Part shown: one piece after another, positions 9,053 through 16,994 of the stretch | Position numbering within the stretch: position 1 is the stretch's first letter | Layout: each line of letters begins with the position of its first letter | DNA from: Paractinoplanes aksuensis | GTDB lineage: Bacteria > Actinomycetota > Actinomycetes > Mycobacteriales > Micromonosporaceae | DNA length: 64,000 nt | NCBI RefSeq assembly: GCF_024137025.1 | Contig: NZ_JAMYJR010000001.1 | Location: 62,001-126,000 of the forward strand | Direction: 5' to 3' | Made by a program: the position numbers and the translations under genes | The notes under the pieces: model-generated | Database searches by the model: none | The model's input: the letters and a program-made list of their open reading frames with translations, nothing else | What the model was told of the DNA's origin: nothing

Positions 9053-10212
9053 CAGCGGGACACTCCAACCATGGCTTCGGGAGAGGTGGTGAGACCGAGG
9101 AGAGCAGCGGTGGCCTGGGCGGTGCGGTGGGCGGCGCGGCCGTCGCCGTAGGGGTTGCCGTTGACCGTCATGGCGTCGCGGCGGGCGGGGTCGTCGAGCA
9201 GGGCGGACGCCTCGTCGACGATGAGCTGGGTGTCCGAGCCGACCAGCTTGGCGCAGCCGGCGTCGATCGACTCGACCCGCTCGGTGACGTCGCGCAGCAC
9301 CAGCGCGGGGACGCCGAACGAGGGCGCCTCCTCCTGGATGCCGCCGGAGTCGGTGAGCACGAGGTACGCCTCGGAGAGCAGGCGGGACAGGTCCGCGTAG
9401 GGGACGGGGTCGGTGACGGTGACCCGCTCGAGCCCGGCCAGACCGGCTTCCACCTGGGCCCGTACGGCGGGGTTGGGGTGGCTCGGAAGGATGACGTCGA
9501 TGTCGGGGTACTTGGCGACGAGCGTGCGCACCGCGGCCAGGATGCGGTCGAGCGGGTGACCCCACGACTCGCGGCGGTGGGCGGTGACGAGCACGAGCCG
9601 GTTCTTCGACCCCTGCCGGGCCGCGGCGATTTTCGGGTCCGAGAAAGGCAGCTTGCGCCCGGCCACGGCCAGGGTGGCGTCGACGACGGTGTTACCGGTG
9701 ACCATGACGTCCGTCGCCGGCACGTTCTCGTCGAGCAGGTTCATCGCCGCGAGGGGGGTCGGCGCCAGGTGCAGCGACGCGACCTGGGCCACCAGCTTGC
9801 GGTTGGCCTCCTCCGGGAACGGCGAGTCCAGGTCGCCCGAGCGAAGACCCGCTTCCAGGTGTACGACCGGAATCCGGCGCCAGAAGGCGGCCAGGGCGCC
9901 CGCCAGACTGGTCGTGGTGTCGCCCTGCACGATGACGGCGGCCGGCGGGCGGACGTCCCACAGCGCGTCGAGCTGCCGCACCATCTCGGTCATCAGCTCG
10001 GCCTGGCTGCCGGTGCTGCGCTCGATCGTCAGCGTGACGTCGGCGGTGAGGTCGAACGCGGCCAGGGCCTGGGTGACCATCGCCGGGTGCTGACCGCTGG
10101 CCAGCAGCACCGGCTCGACCAGACCTTGCTCACGCATGGCGATCGCGACCGGGGCCAGCTTGACGGCTTCGGGGCGGGTGCCGCCGATCAGGTGCACTTC
10201 GGGGAGCGACAT
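9052..10212 (-). CDS. wecB: UDP-N-acetylglucosamine 2-epimerase (non-hydrolysing)
   Basis: 386 aa, the usual length for the WecB/MnaA family. It interconverts UDP-GlcNAc and UDP-ManNAc in the cytoplasm. Visible motifs: GGTRPEAVKLAPV at the N-terminus, VQGDTTTSLAGALAAF, HLEAGLRSGD, the loop PFPEEANRK, VTAHRRESWG and TDSGGIQEEAPSFG near the C-terminus, all conserved in active enzymes. An AGGAG ribosome site lies 7 bases before the ATG at 10212. The gene sits between the GT2 synthase (20 bp upstream) and the secreted DUF2334 protein (1-bp stop/start overlap), suggesting that UDP-ManNAc or the UDP-GlcNAc/UDP-ManNAc balance feeds the polymer made by that synthase. Confidence 0.93.
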   Translation of the reverse strand: MSLPEVHLIGGTRPEAVKLAPVAIAMREQGLVEPVLLASGQHPAMVTQALAAFDLTADVTLTIERSTGSQAELMTEMVRQLDALWDVRPPAAVIVQGDTTTSLAGALAAFWRRIPVVHLEAGLRSGDLDSPFPEEANRKLVAQVASLHLAPTPLAAMNLLDENVPATDVMVTGNTVVDATLAVAGRKLPFSDPKIAAARQGSKNRLVLVTAHRRESWGHPLDRILAAVRTLVAKYPDIDVILPSHPNPAVRAQVEAGLAGLERVTVTDPVPYADLSRLLSEAYLVLTDSGGIQEEAPSFGVPALVLRDVTERVESIDAGCAKLVGSDTQLIVDEASALLDDPARRDAMTVNGNPYGDGRAAHRTAQATAALLGLTTSPEAMVGVSR

Positions 10213-10232
10213 CTCGGATCTCCTGGGGGGTC

Positions 10233-11540
10233 TCAGGCCGCGAGGGCGAGAGCGGAGGTGGGGAGCGGTTCTTCGGCCAGGCGCTCGGTCTTGGCCCAGG
10301 CCTGGCGGCCGGTGGCCTGCCGGCCGATGGCCCGGTAGGTGGCGACGAGGCCGAGGAGCAGGAACGCGGGGTAGGCCACGGCGGCCAGCAGCAGCCGGGG
10401 GAGGGTCTCGTCGTGCAGGCGGTAGCGGTGCACCAGGGCCCAGACGAATCCGGGGAACCAGGTGATGCCGAGCCAGACCGCGCCGCCCGCGGCCAGGTCG
10501 GACCAGCCGGGCGTGCTCATCGCGACCAGGCCGGCCAGGACGACGGTGACCAGGGCGTTGATCCACGGCGAGAACAGGTAGTGCAGCACCTCGGCCAGCG
10601 AGGTCAGGCCGATCCGCTTCGAGGTGACCAGCTGCCGCAGGTATCGGGCGCACTGCAGGTTGCCCTGGGCCCAGCGGGTGCGCTGGCGGGTGAGCCGGCG
10701 GACGTCGACCACGGCCTGCTGGGTGACCGCGGCCCGTGAGGTGTAGCGGATGCCGATGCCGTCCAGGTGCATGCGCAGGCCCAGTTCGAGGTCCTCGACC
10801 AGGCAGGCCGACCACGGCGCGTCGCCGAGCGCCAGCAGCGCCGAGAGCCGGGTGAACTGCCCGTTGCCGCCGAGCCCGACCGTGTCGAGCCGGTCGCGCA
10901 GGCTCTGGCAGGCGTTGACGATGGTCGCGAACTCCAGGTCCTGGACCGCGCCGAGCAGCTTGTTGCGGTTACGGATGCGGACCTGCACCTGCACCGCGCC
11001 GATCGCCGTGTCCCGCAGCATCCGGGACACCTCGAGCAGGATGTTGGGGCTGCCCTGGCCGTCGCCGTCGATGATGCCGAGGACGACCTTGTCCGGGCTG
11101 ACGCCGGCCTGTGCGGTCTGCTCGGCGATGTAGCGGTAGGCGGCGTTGAGCGCCTCACCCTTGCCCTTGCGGGCGTCGGGCAGTTCGCGCCGCATCACGT
11201 GCAGGCGGGGGTGGTCGATGGCGGCCAGCACGTCCGGGGTGCGGTCGTCCGAGCCGTCGTCGACGACCAGGACCCGGGCCAGCGTGTTGCCGGGCCCGGT
11301 GAGCCCGAGGGCGGCCCGGACGGTGTTGCCGACCACGACCTCTTCGTTGAGCGCCGGCACGATGATCCAGAAGTGCTCCGGGGTGCCGTCGCCGTTGGCC
11401 AGCGACTTCGTGACGACGTCCCGCCGGCGTGACGCGACGTAGCGGACCGCGATCGTCACCAGGGCGACGGTCGAGATCGGCCAGGACAGCATGAGCGCGT
11501 AGCCGGCGACGAGGATCAACCCGCCGTGTGCTCCGAACAT
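10233..11540 (-). CDS. Processive family-2 glycosyltransferase (cellulose/chitin/hyaluronan synthase-like)
   Basis: 435 aa. One N-terminal membrane helix (about 5-33) is followed by a GT-A domain and two to four C-terminal helices. All the hallmarks of processive inverting beta-glycan synthases are present: VDDGSDD, the metal motif DGDGQGS, the catalytic base region LVEDLELG and the Q(x)xRW motif QRTRWAQGN. Such enzymes polymerise a UDP-sugar and extrude the chain. There is no PilZ domain. A GGAGG site precedes the ATG. It heads a three-gene operon with a UDP-GlcNAc 2-epimerase and a secreted deacetylase-like protein, so an N-acetylhexosamine-containing polymer is the likely product. The exact sugar and linkage are unknown. 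Confidence 0.88.
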   Translation of the reverse strand: MFGAHGGLILVAGYALMLSWPISTVALVTIAVRYVASRRRDVVTKSLANGDGTPEHFWIIVPALNEEVVVGNTVRAALGLTGPGNTLARVLVVDDGSDDRTPDVLAAIDHPRLHVMRRELPDARKGKGEALNAAYRYIAEQTAQAGVSPDKVVLGIIDGDGQGSPNILLEVSRMLRDTAIGAVQVQVRIRNRNKLLGAVQDLEFATIVNACQSLRDRLDTVGLGGNGQFTRLSALLALGDAPWSACLVEDLELGLRMHLDGIGIRYTSRAAVTQQAVVDVRRLTRQRTRWAQGNLQCARYLRQLVTSKRIGLTSLAEVLHYLFSPWINALVTVVLAGLVAMSTPGWSDLAAGGAVWLGITWFPGFVWALVHRYRLHDETLPRLLLAAVAYPAFLLLGLVATYRAIGRQATGRQAWAKTERLAEEPLPTSALALAA

Positions 11541-11899
11541 CGCAACCTCCGCCTAGTCACCCTTGGTGATGTCGCCCGACGCGGTTACCCGTGTTTATCG
11601 GACGCATTAGGACAATAGGAAGCTACGCAGCGTGAAACAAGGCCGTTGACCGGGCCGACGACGCGATATGGCCAAAGGGTTGAACTCAGACATCTCAGAC
11701 TGCACGTACGAGGGCGAAACAGGGCACGAATCGGGCCATTGCCGTTATTCCGGCGGCTTCACCGATGTCACGCTTCGTAATGTCGCCGTACAGGCTGAGT
11801 GCGGCGCGCTCGGTGACGCAACGTGGTGAGAGGCGTCAGGCGCAGAGTGGCGGCCGGCCCCGGCCGCGGGTGTGGTCACCGCTGAACCGGGGCCGCCGT
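11541..11899. other. Intergenic region upstream of the polysaccharide operon
   Basis: 359 bp without a convincing gene. The part next to the GT2 start (about 11590-11700) is relatively AT-rich and presumably holds its leftward promoter, but no clear -35/-10 pair can be assigned. Nothing else is recognised; frames here have no ribosome site or family resemblance. Confidence 0.5.
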
Positions 11900-12169
11900 T
11901 CAGGAATTGCGGATCAAGTCGTCGATGGCGTACTGCGAGTAACCGACAAGCTCGGTCCACCAGGCCGACTGGCGGCCGGCGGCAGCGAACTCCGTGTGCC
12001 ACCGATAGCGGAGGTCCGGGGCCTCGACGGTGAGCGGGACCCACAGCGGGCCGGTGCGGTCGGCGGCCGTGTACGAGAGCCGCAGCCAGTCATCGGAGCG
12101 GACCCGGGCGTACCGTTCGCGCTCGCTCCAGGCCGCGGGCACGCCCAATAACAATCGTCTGCGATCCAT
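11900..12169 (-). CDS. Small hypothetical protein
   Basis: 89 aa, no signal peptide and no membrane helix. It is rich in Trp, Tyr and Arg, with a Trp-containing C-terminal half (AWWTELVGYSQYAID). A good GGGGAGA site lies about 7 bases before the ATG. It lies 60 bp downstream of the methyltransferase on the same strand. No family is recognised. Confidence 0.6.
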   Translation of the reverse strand: MDRRRLLLGVPAAWSERERYARVRSDDWLRLSYTAADRTGPLWVPLTVEAPDLRYRWHTEFAAAGRQSAWWTELVGYSQYAIDDLIRNS

Positions 12170-12229
12170 CGTCTTCTCCCCGTGTGTCGCCGCACTTCAG
12201 TGCGGCCCGCCATTGAAACACACGGATGG

Positions 12230-13018
12230 CTACCGCTCGGCGACCACGACCATGCGGTGGTGGTCGGCCCGCAGCGGCGCGCCGTCCTCGCCGTACGCGG
12301 TGACGGCCGTGAATCCGGCGGCCGTGAGCCAGTCACGCAGCTCGGGGAAGCCGAACAGCCGCTTGAGGAAGCTCAACGTGCGGGCTTGCCCGTCGCGCAC
12401 CACGGTCCGCTCCACCTCGAACCGCCCGGTCAACGGGTCGAGGTGATGCCGGTCGACCAGCATGTCCCCGTTGGCGCGCCGGGCCGTGACCCGCGACGGC
12501 GTGTACGAGGAGAGAAACCTGACCTGGTTGTCGAGATCCATGGCCAGCCGCCCGCCGGGCCGCAGCACCCGCCCGATCTCGTCGAGCACGCCCCGATTGC
12601 CGTCGTCGTCGAAGTAGCCGAACGCGGTGGTCCAGTTGACGACCCGGTCGAAGCGCCCGTCCCAGTCCGGCAGCGCCCGCATGTCCCCGGCGACGTAGTC
12701 GACCTCGACCTTCCGGGCGACCGCGTCGGCCCGGGCCCGGTCGAGAAAGACCGTCGACGAGTCGAGGCCCGTGACCTGGCACCCGCGGGCGGCCAGCTCG
12801 TTGGCCAGCGCCCCGTGCCCACAGCACAGGTCGAGCACGGCCATCCCGGGCTCCAGCCCGAGCAACCCCCGCACGAGGTCGGCCGCCAACGTGGCCCCGG
12901 TGTAGGCCGTACCCACGACGGGCCCGTGCGAGGGCGCGCCACCACTCTCGGGCCCGACGAAGAAGTGCAGATAGTCCTCGTCGTACATCGACGCCGCGTC
13001 GAACAGATCCCCCGTCAC
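12230..13018 (-). CDS. Class I SAM-dependent methyltransferase
   Basis: 262 aa from the GTG at 13018, which lies 5 bases after the stop of the upstream gene; a second possible start is the ATG at 12988. The Rossmann motif I is VLDLCCGHGALANELA with LDSS as the motif II acidic region, then VDYVAGDMRALP and FDRVVNWTTAFGYF, typical of small-molecule methyltransferases of the UbiE/YcgJ group. The C-terminal part (about 160-262) is a beta-rich extension. It is the last-but-one gene of a leftward series of small genes (VOC, DUF2255, SnoaL). The substrate is unknown. Confidence 0.85.
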   Translation of the reverse strand: MTGDLFDAASMYDEDYLHFFVGPESGGAPSHGPVVGTAYTGATLAADLVRGLLGLEPGMAVLDLCCGHGALANELAARGCQVTGLDSSTVFLDRARADAVARKVEVDYVAGDMRALPDWDGRFDRVVNWTTAFGYFDDDGNRGVLDEIGRVLRPGGRLAMDLDNQVRFLSSYTPSRVTARRANGDMLVDRHHLDPLTGRFEVERTVVRDGQARTLSFLKRLFGFPELRDWLTAAGFTAVTAYGEDGAPLRADHHRMVVVAER

Positions 13019-13023
13019 GCCGG

Positions 13024-13407
13024 CTACCACCGTTCCACGAGGTGGTCGCGGCCCGGGGGTGGTTCGTAGGGTTCGGGCCAGTAGTCCGTGATTCGGGTTA
13101 TCCGGCTGTGGTTGTCGAGGTCGAGCCAGGCGCATGCCTCTTGCTCGCCGGCGCCGACTCGCACGTCGAGCCACAGGGCGGCGGCCCGGCCGTCGGCCAG
13201 CACGCGACGGACGCGCAAGTGCCAGTCGCCTGGGTAGTTGGAGTTGAACTCCAGGAAAGCGGGTCGGCCGTGGATGCGTTCGCGAGTTTGCGGCATTTCG
13301 TAGACCACGTCTTCGGCGAGCAGGGTCGTGAGCCTCGGCCAGTCGCGGTGCTCGAGGCTTTCGACGTACGCCAATGCGGTTTGCCGGGTCTCGGCGGTGT
13401 CGTCCAT
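13024..13407 (-). CDS. SnoaL/NTF2-like fold protein
   Basis: 127 aa from ATG 13407, 10 bases after the stop of the upstream DUF2255 gene; a GTG at 13431 would add 8 residues but would overlap that gene. The pattern (N-terminal helices with YVESLEHRDWPRLTTLLAED, then strands ending in RITRITDYWPEP) is that of SnoaL-like nuclear transport factor 2 folds, which act as isomerases or hydrolases or simply bind small molecules. No catalytic residue can be assigned with confidence. Confidence 0.75.
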   Translation of the reverse strand: MDDTAETRQTALAYVESLEHRDWPRLTTLLAEDVVYEMPQTRERIHGRPAFLEFNSNYPGDWHLRVRRVLADGRAAALWLDVRVGAGEQEACAWLDLDNHSRITRITDYWPEPYEPPPGRDHLVERW

Positions 13408-13417
13408 GGCACGGACG

Positions 13418-13822
13418 TTACTCAGTGGCACCGACAGAATCGGCCGGGCTCAGTCGCAGCGTGGTGGCCGCGGCGGACGAGTTCACCATCTGCTCGATCG
13501 ATGTGCTGCCGTAACGGCCGTATTTGGCGTGGTAGGCGGCGTCAATCGCGGCGCGAAGGTTGTCCGGCCCGGCTCCGACATCGTCGACGAGCACGGTGGT
13601 CTGCAGGCCGGGGACGCGGATGCCGGCTCGCCGGGACTTCAGCACGTGGCCGAACCAGCCGGTCTCGCGGCGGTGCCAGGTGCGGACGAAAGCCTGATCG
13701 CCGACGCTCACGACCCAGATCGGCACCCAGCGTCGCAAGGTCCCGTCCGTACGCTCGGGAGCGATCTCCAGTTCGTCCGCCGCCTCGATCAGCCGCAGAG
13801 CGTCGGGTGCCCAACCGGTCAC
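13418..13822 (-). CDS. DUF2255 family protein
   Basis: 134 aa with a GTG start. The segment RRWVPIWVVSVGDQAFVRTW followed by ETGWFGHVLKSRRAGIRV matches DUF2255, a compact beta-barrel family related to the split-barrel flavin-binding proteins. No enzyme activity is established for the family. It is separated by 7 bp from the VOC gene upstream and runs into the SnoaL-like gene downstream, so all are probably on one message. Confidence 0.78.
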   Translation of the reverse strand: MTGWAPDALRLIEAADELEIAPERTDGTLRRWVPIWVVSVGDQAFVRTWHRRETGWFGHVLKSRRAGIRVPGLQTTVLVDDVGAGPDNLRAAIDAAYHAKYGRYGSTSIEQMVNSSAAATTLRLSPADSVGATE

Positions 13823-13829
13823 GACAGGC

Positions 13830-14231
13830 TCAGCCGACGAGCAGGCAGAAGGGGTGGCCCTCGGGGTCGGCCAGGACGTAGAGCGGCTCCTCGTGGTCGG
13901 CCGTGCGGTCGTACAACAGGCTCGCGCCCAGTTCTTCGGCGCGCTTGCGGTGGCGTTCCAGGTCGTCGACCGTGGGGACGCGGAAGTCGAGGTGCATCTG
14001 TTTGGGGACGTCGTGAGTGGGCCAGGTCGGCCTGTCCAGCGTGGGCACCCACTGGAACGCGAGCACCCGGCGCCCCTGATCGTCGACCAGCACCAGCCAG
14101 TCCTCGCCGTCCTCGGGGGTCTCGTCGCCGGGGCGGTACTGCACCCCGAGCAGCTGGCGATAGAACTCGGCCAGGCCGCGGACGTCGAGGGCGTCGAGCG
14201 CGGTGTGCATCAGTTCCGGGTAACCAGGCAT
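13830..14231 (-). CDS. VOC (glyoxalase/dioxygenase superfamily) protein
   Basis: 133 aa, one beta-alpha-beta-beta-beta pair unit. Features: the N-terminal strand MHTALDALDVRGLAEFYRQ with the usual His, the GVQYRPGDE segment, MHLDFRVPTVDDLERH and the C-terminal LYVLADPEGHPFCLLVG. This is the actinobacterial small VOC type often annotated as glyoxalase-like; substrates are generally unknown. First gene of the leftward run 14231-11900, divergent from the gene at 14277 with 45 bp between. Confidence 0.82.
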   Translation of the reverse strand: MPGYPELMHTALDALDVRGLAEFYRQLLGVQYRPGDETPEDGEDWLVLVDDQGRRVLAFQWVPTLDRPTWPTHDVPKQMHLDFRVPTVDDLERHRKRAEELGASLLYDRTADHEEPLYVLADPEGHPFCLLVG

Positions 14232-14276
14232 CGCCCCATACCATCACGTCCGGCCGGGGTAGGGCACCATGACCCC

Positions 14277-14813
14277 GTGACGGATCTCTTCGACGCCGAC
14301 GTTCCGGTGCACTACGGCTACATCAATGTGCTCGCCGACGAGGACGACCAGGCCGACCTGATGGACACCCGCGCCGGTCAGCTCAACGGGTTGGTCGGCG
14401 CGGCCGTTCCGGGGCAACTCTCGCTGGTCACCGGCCTGCACACCGGTGACGTACCGCTGGTGGTCCGTTGGCACGACGCCGAACCGGCCGTCGGCGCGGA
14501 CTGGGAGGACGTGGTCGAGGTGTCCTTCGAACCACCGGGCCCGGACCTTCTGGTGGCCGCGTTCGAGGATTCGTTCGCGCTACGCCTCCCGGTCGTCCGG
14601 AGCCTGCGGGCGCGGCTGTCGGCGAGCGGGATGGACGCCGGCCATGACGCGGACACCACGCCGGACGACGGGACGAGCCCCGACCGCTACCTGCTGGAGT
14701 TGTGGCCGGCTGCCCCCGCGGCCGACGCGGTCGTCCGGCAGACCAGTGACATCGCCGCCTACTGGCACCGGGAAGCCCGGAAGAGCGCGGGCCCGAACGC
14801 GGCGAAGGGGTGA
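14277..14813 (+). CDS. Hypothetical acidic protein
   Basis: 178 aa, GTG start at 14277. No signal peptide or membrane helix. Acidic, with an early segment HYGYINVLADEDDQADLMD. The middle (VEVSFEPPGPDLLVAAFEDS) looks like a beta-rich domain. Its stop overlaps the GTG of the next gene (GTGA at 14810-14813). No family is recognised. The pairing with a DUF6985-like gene suggests they work together. Confidence 0.62.
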   Translation: MTDLFDADVPVHYGYINVLADEDDQADLMDTRAGQLNGLVGAAVPGQLSLVTGLHTGDVPLVVRWHDAEPAVGADWEDVVEVSFEPPGPDLLVAAFEDSFALRLPVVRSLRARLSASGMDAGHDADTTPDDGTSPDRYLLELWPAAPAADAVVRQTSDIAAYWHREARKSAGPNAAKG

Positions 14814-15358
14814 TCAGGGTGACGGCAGCACAGATTCCTGGGCTGGGCACGGTGGTGAAGGACGATGAGCTCGGCTGGTACGTCAGCGAGCCCATGCCGG
14901 TGGCGGTGCTGGACGGGACCGTTTGCCAGTTCCACGTCGACGGCTACGACGACGATCCCGCACCGGAAGAGTTTCACGCGGCGATCCGTACGTTTCTCGC
15001 CCTCGACCGGTCGGCCCTGGTGGCCGCCGCGCCCTCGATCTTCGCGTACTACCGGGACGTCATGGAGTTGGTCGAGGCCGACGAGGACGACGTCGAGATC
15101 AGCGGCCCGGACGACGTCCTGAACCACATCACGTTCGGGCGCGAGCCTTCGGTCGAGCGGGACTCGTACGGCGACCGGCACGTCTACGTGTCGGTCGAGT
15201 GCGAGTGCGCCTGGGAACCCGAGCACGGCCTGCAGATCGTCTTCCGTGACGGCGCGGCCGTGACCAAGGTCGGCCCGTACGACAGCCACCTCACCAACGC
15301 CGCCGCCTACGACGACCCCGGGCTCGACGGTGTGGTGTACAAGGCGCACGCCCGTTAG
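14810..15358 (+). CDS. DUF6985-like domain protein
   Basis: 182 aa. The start may be GTG 14810 (overlapping the previous stop) or GTG 14819. The C-terminal half (VECECAWEPEHGLQIVFRDG, then KVGPYDSHLTNAAAY) resembles the DUF6985 domain, found in uncharacterised bacterial proteins and some predicted immunity proteins. The N-terminal part is strongly acidic (ELVEADEDDVEISGPDD). Stops at 15358, overlapping by a few bases the end of the convergent gene. Confidence 0.6.
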   Translation: MIRVTAAQIPGLGTVVKDDELGWYVSEPMPVAVLDGTVCQFHVDGYDDDPAPEEFHAAIRTFLALDRSALVAAAPSIFAYYRDVMELVEADEDDVEISGPDDVLNHITFGREPSVERDSYGDRHVYVSVECECAWEPEHGLQIVFRDGAAVTKVGPYDSHLTNAAAYDDPGLDGVVYKAHAR

Positions 15359-15842
15359 GCATCCCGCGGCCCGGCGATGCGCTCCATGACCCGCAACGGC
15401 AGGCGTGGGTTGGCCGCGGCGCCCTGGTCACCAGCGCCCGCAGGCGGGGAAAGGGGTCCTCGGCCAGGCGGGCGAAGGGATAACCGGCGAGGGCCGGGTG
15501 GTCCGGCAACCAGTGGTGGGTGATGGCCATGTGGCGGGCGTAGACCCAGAGCACGGTCTGCGGCGGTGCCGACTCCTGGCGCTCCACCAGGAGCATGCGA
15601 AGCACCTCGTCCGGGTCCTCGACCAACCGGCCGCGCCGTTCGGAGTCGAGGTGGGCCGACTCGGCCAGCGCCTTACGCACCTCGACATCGGGATGGGAAA
15701 CGAGCACCTCGAACTGTTCATCGGTCCATTCGCGGCGCTGGGTCAGGCTCCACAGCGTCCGCCAGTGGGCTCCGGTCACCACATGACGCAGCAGGCCTGC
15801 GGGGACTGCGGGATTGCGGGCCAGACCGTCAACAGCAGTCAG
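15355..15842 (-). CDS. Leucine-rich-repeat-variant-like protein, apparently frameshifted near its 3' end
   Basis: Read from about 15842 (CTG preceded by GGAGGA) or GTG 15782, it has helical repeats of the LRV type: GLARNPAVPAGLLRHVV, LVSHPDVEVRKALAESAHLD and RLAEDPFPRLRALVTRA. After ALVTRA at about 15415 the frame degenerates into a Cys/Arg-rich tail. Shifting by one base gives AANPRLPLRVMERIAGPRDA and a TAA at 15355-15357 that just touches the stop of the convergent gene. A one-base deletion in the GC-rich run near 15405-15420 is the simplest explanation (sequencing error or true mutation). Such proteins are of unknown function. It follows the HD-Pnk gene on the same strand. Confidence 0.55.
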
Positions 15843-15851
15843 TGTTCCTCC

Positions 15852-16994
15852 TCAGCCGACCGAATCGGAGCCTAGCTGAACGGCGTGGGCCTCGGTCACG
15901 TCCGCTGCTTCCCATTTGCCGATCAGCCGGTCGATGACTGCCTCCGGTACCGGCGCCGGACGGGCCGCGTTCTGGCGGCGCAGGGTGGTCGGCGGCACCT
16001 CGAGGGCCACGATCTCGACCCGCGCGTGATAGGCCGCGCCCAATTCGATGCACAGGTCCCGATGCTGCCGCGAAATGTTGGTCGCGTTCCACACGAAGCT
16101 GCGCCGCGCCCGCAAATGCTCCCGCGCTTCTTCGTGGGCCGCCGCCGACACCGCCCGCTGACCGTCCGTCGGCTTGATGCGCAGGCGGCCCCGGATAGCG
16201 TCCAAGCTGATCACCGGCCGATCCGGCAGATGCGCGGCCGCCCACGTGTCCTTCCCCGCGCCCGGGAGCCCCGACAGCACGGTCATCGTCAGCCGTGTGT
16301 CGTCGTAGGCCGCATATCGCGGATCCCTTCCCTCCGTACGGAAATATTGGAATCTCGCGTGGTCGGAGGCGAACGCCCAGGGCTCGTCGAGCACGCCCAG
16401 GTCCGCGCAGAATTCGCGGAACAACCCGATGTTCTCGAGCACCTCGTCCCGGTCGCCGCAGATCCGGCCGGTGATATCGGCGTCGCCCAACATGGCCAGA
16501 TCGCGATTCCGGGCCACCAAGCTCACCCGCAGCACTATTCGCTCCAGATCGGGCCGCTCCAACGCCCAGAACGGCACCTGATGGTGCCGCACGAGCGCCG
16601 CCACATGCTCACGCCAAGCGCGCGGGGCCCCCATTTCCCACAAGATTTTGCGTACGGTGAGATCGCCCCGACGGGAATGGCCGTGCGCCGTGATCCGGCC
16701 GTCGTCGTCGGTTCGCGTGCACTCCGGTTTGGCCACGTCGTGCAGCAGCACGGTCGCGAACATCCGCACCCGGTCGGCGGCCGGCAACTCCCGCCACGCG
16801 GGCTGGGCCACCAGCGCCTCGGCCGCCATCCGGGTGTGCGTGGCCACGTCGCCCTCGCCATGATGCACCGCGTCCTGGGGCACCCCACGCAGCCGCCGGA
16901 TCCAGTCGAACTCGTCCTCGATCCGCGCCCACGGCACCATCCACGTCGGACCATCGGGGCACAGGTCGGCGAAGATCCTCCAGTCAGATCGCAT
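15852..16994 (-). CDS. HD-Pnk: HD phosphohydrolase fused to P-loop polynucleotide kinase (RNA end healing)
   Basis: 380 aa. Domain 1 (about 35-210) is an HD phosphohydrolase with HTRMAAEAL, LLHDVAKPE and LVRHHQVPF as metal-binding histidines and aspartate. Domain 2 (about 235-375) is a polynucleotide kinase-type P-loop NTPase, LSGLPGAGKDTWA at about 240-252, followed by the lid/Arg region. This matches HD-Pnk, described biochemically for Runella: the HD module removes a 2'-phosphate, 2',3'-cyclic phosphate or 3'-phosphate, and the kinase phosphorylates the 5'-OH. The start overlaps the RNA ligase gene by 11 bp, so the pair heals and seals broken RNA. The substrate RNA is unknown. Confidence 0.88.
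   Translation of the reverse strand: MRSDWRIFADLCPDGPTWMVPWARIEDEFDWIRRLRGVPQDAVHHGEGDVATHTRMAAEALVAQPAWRELPAADRVRMFATVLLHDVAKPECTRTDDDGRITAHGHSRRGDLTVRKILWEMGAPRAWREHVAALVRHHQVPFWALERPDLERIVLRVSLVARNRDLAMLGDADITGRICGDRDEVLENIGLFREFCADLGVLDEPWAFASDHARFQYFRTEGRDPRYAAYDDTRLTMTVLSGLPGAGKDTWAAAHLPDRPVISLDAIRGRLRIKPTDGQRAVSAAAHEEAREHLRARRSFVWNATNISRQHRDLCIELGAAYHARVEIVALEVPPTTLRRQNAARPAPVPEAVIDRLIGKWEAADVTEAHAVQLGSDSVG

Noticed and set aside
11745..12151. Frames in both directions over the gap left of 11900
   Set aside because: Overlap the small gene at 11900-12169, which has a better ribosome site; no recognisable protein content.
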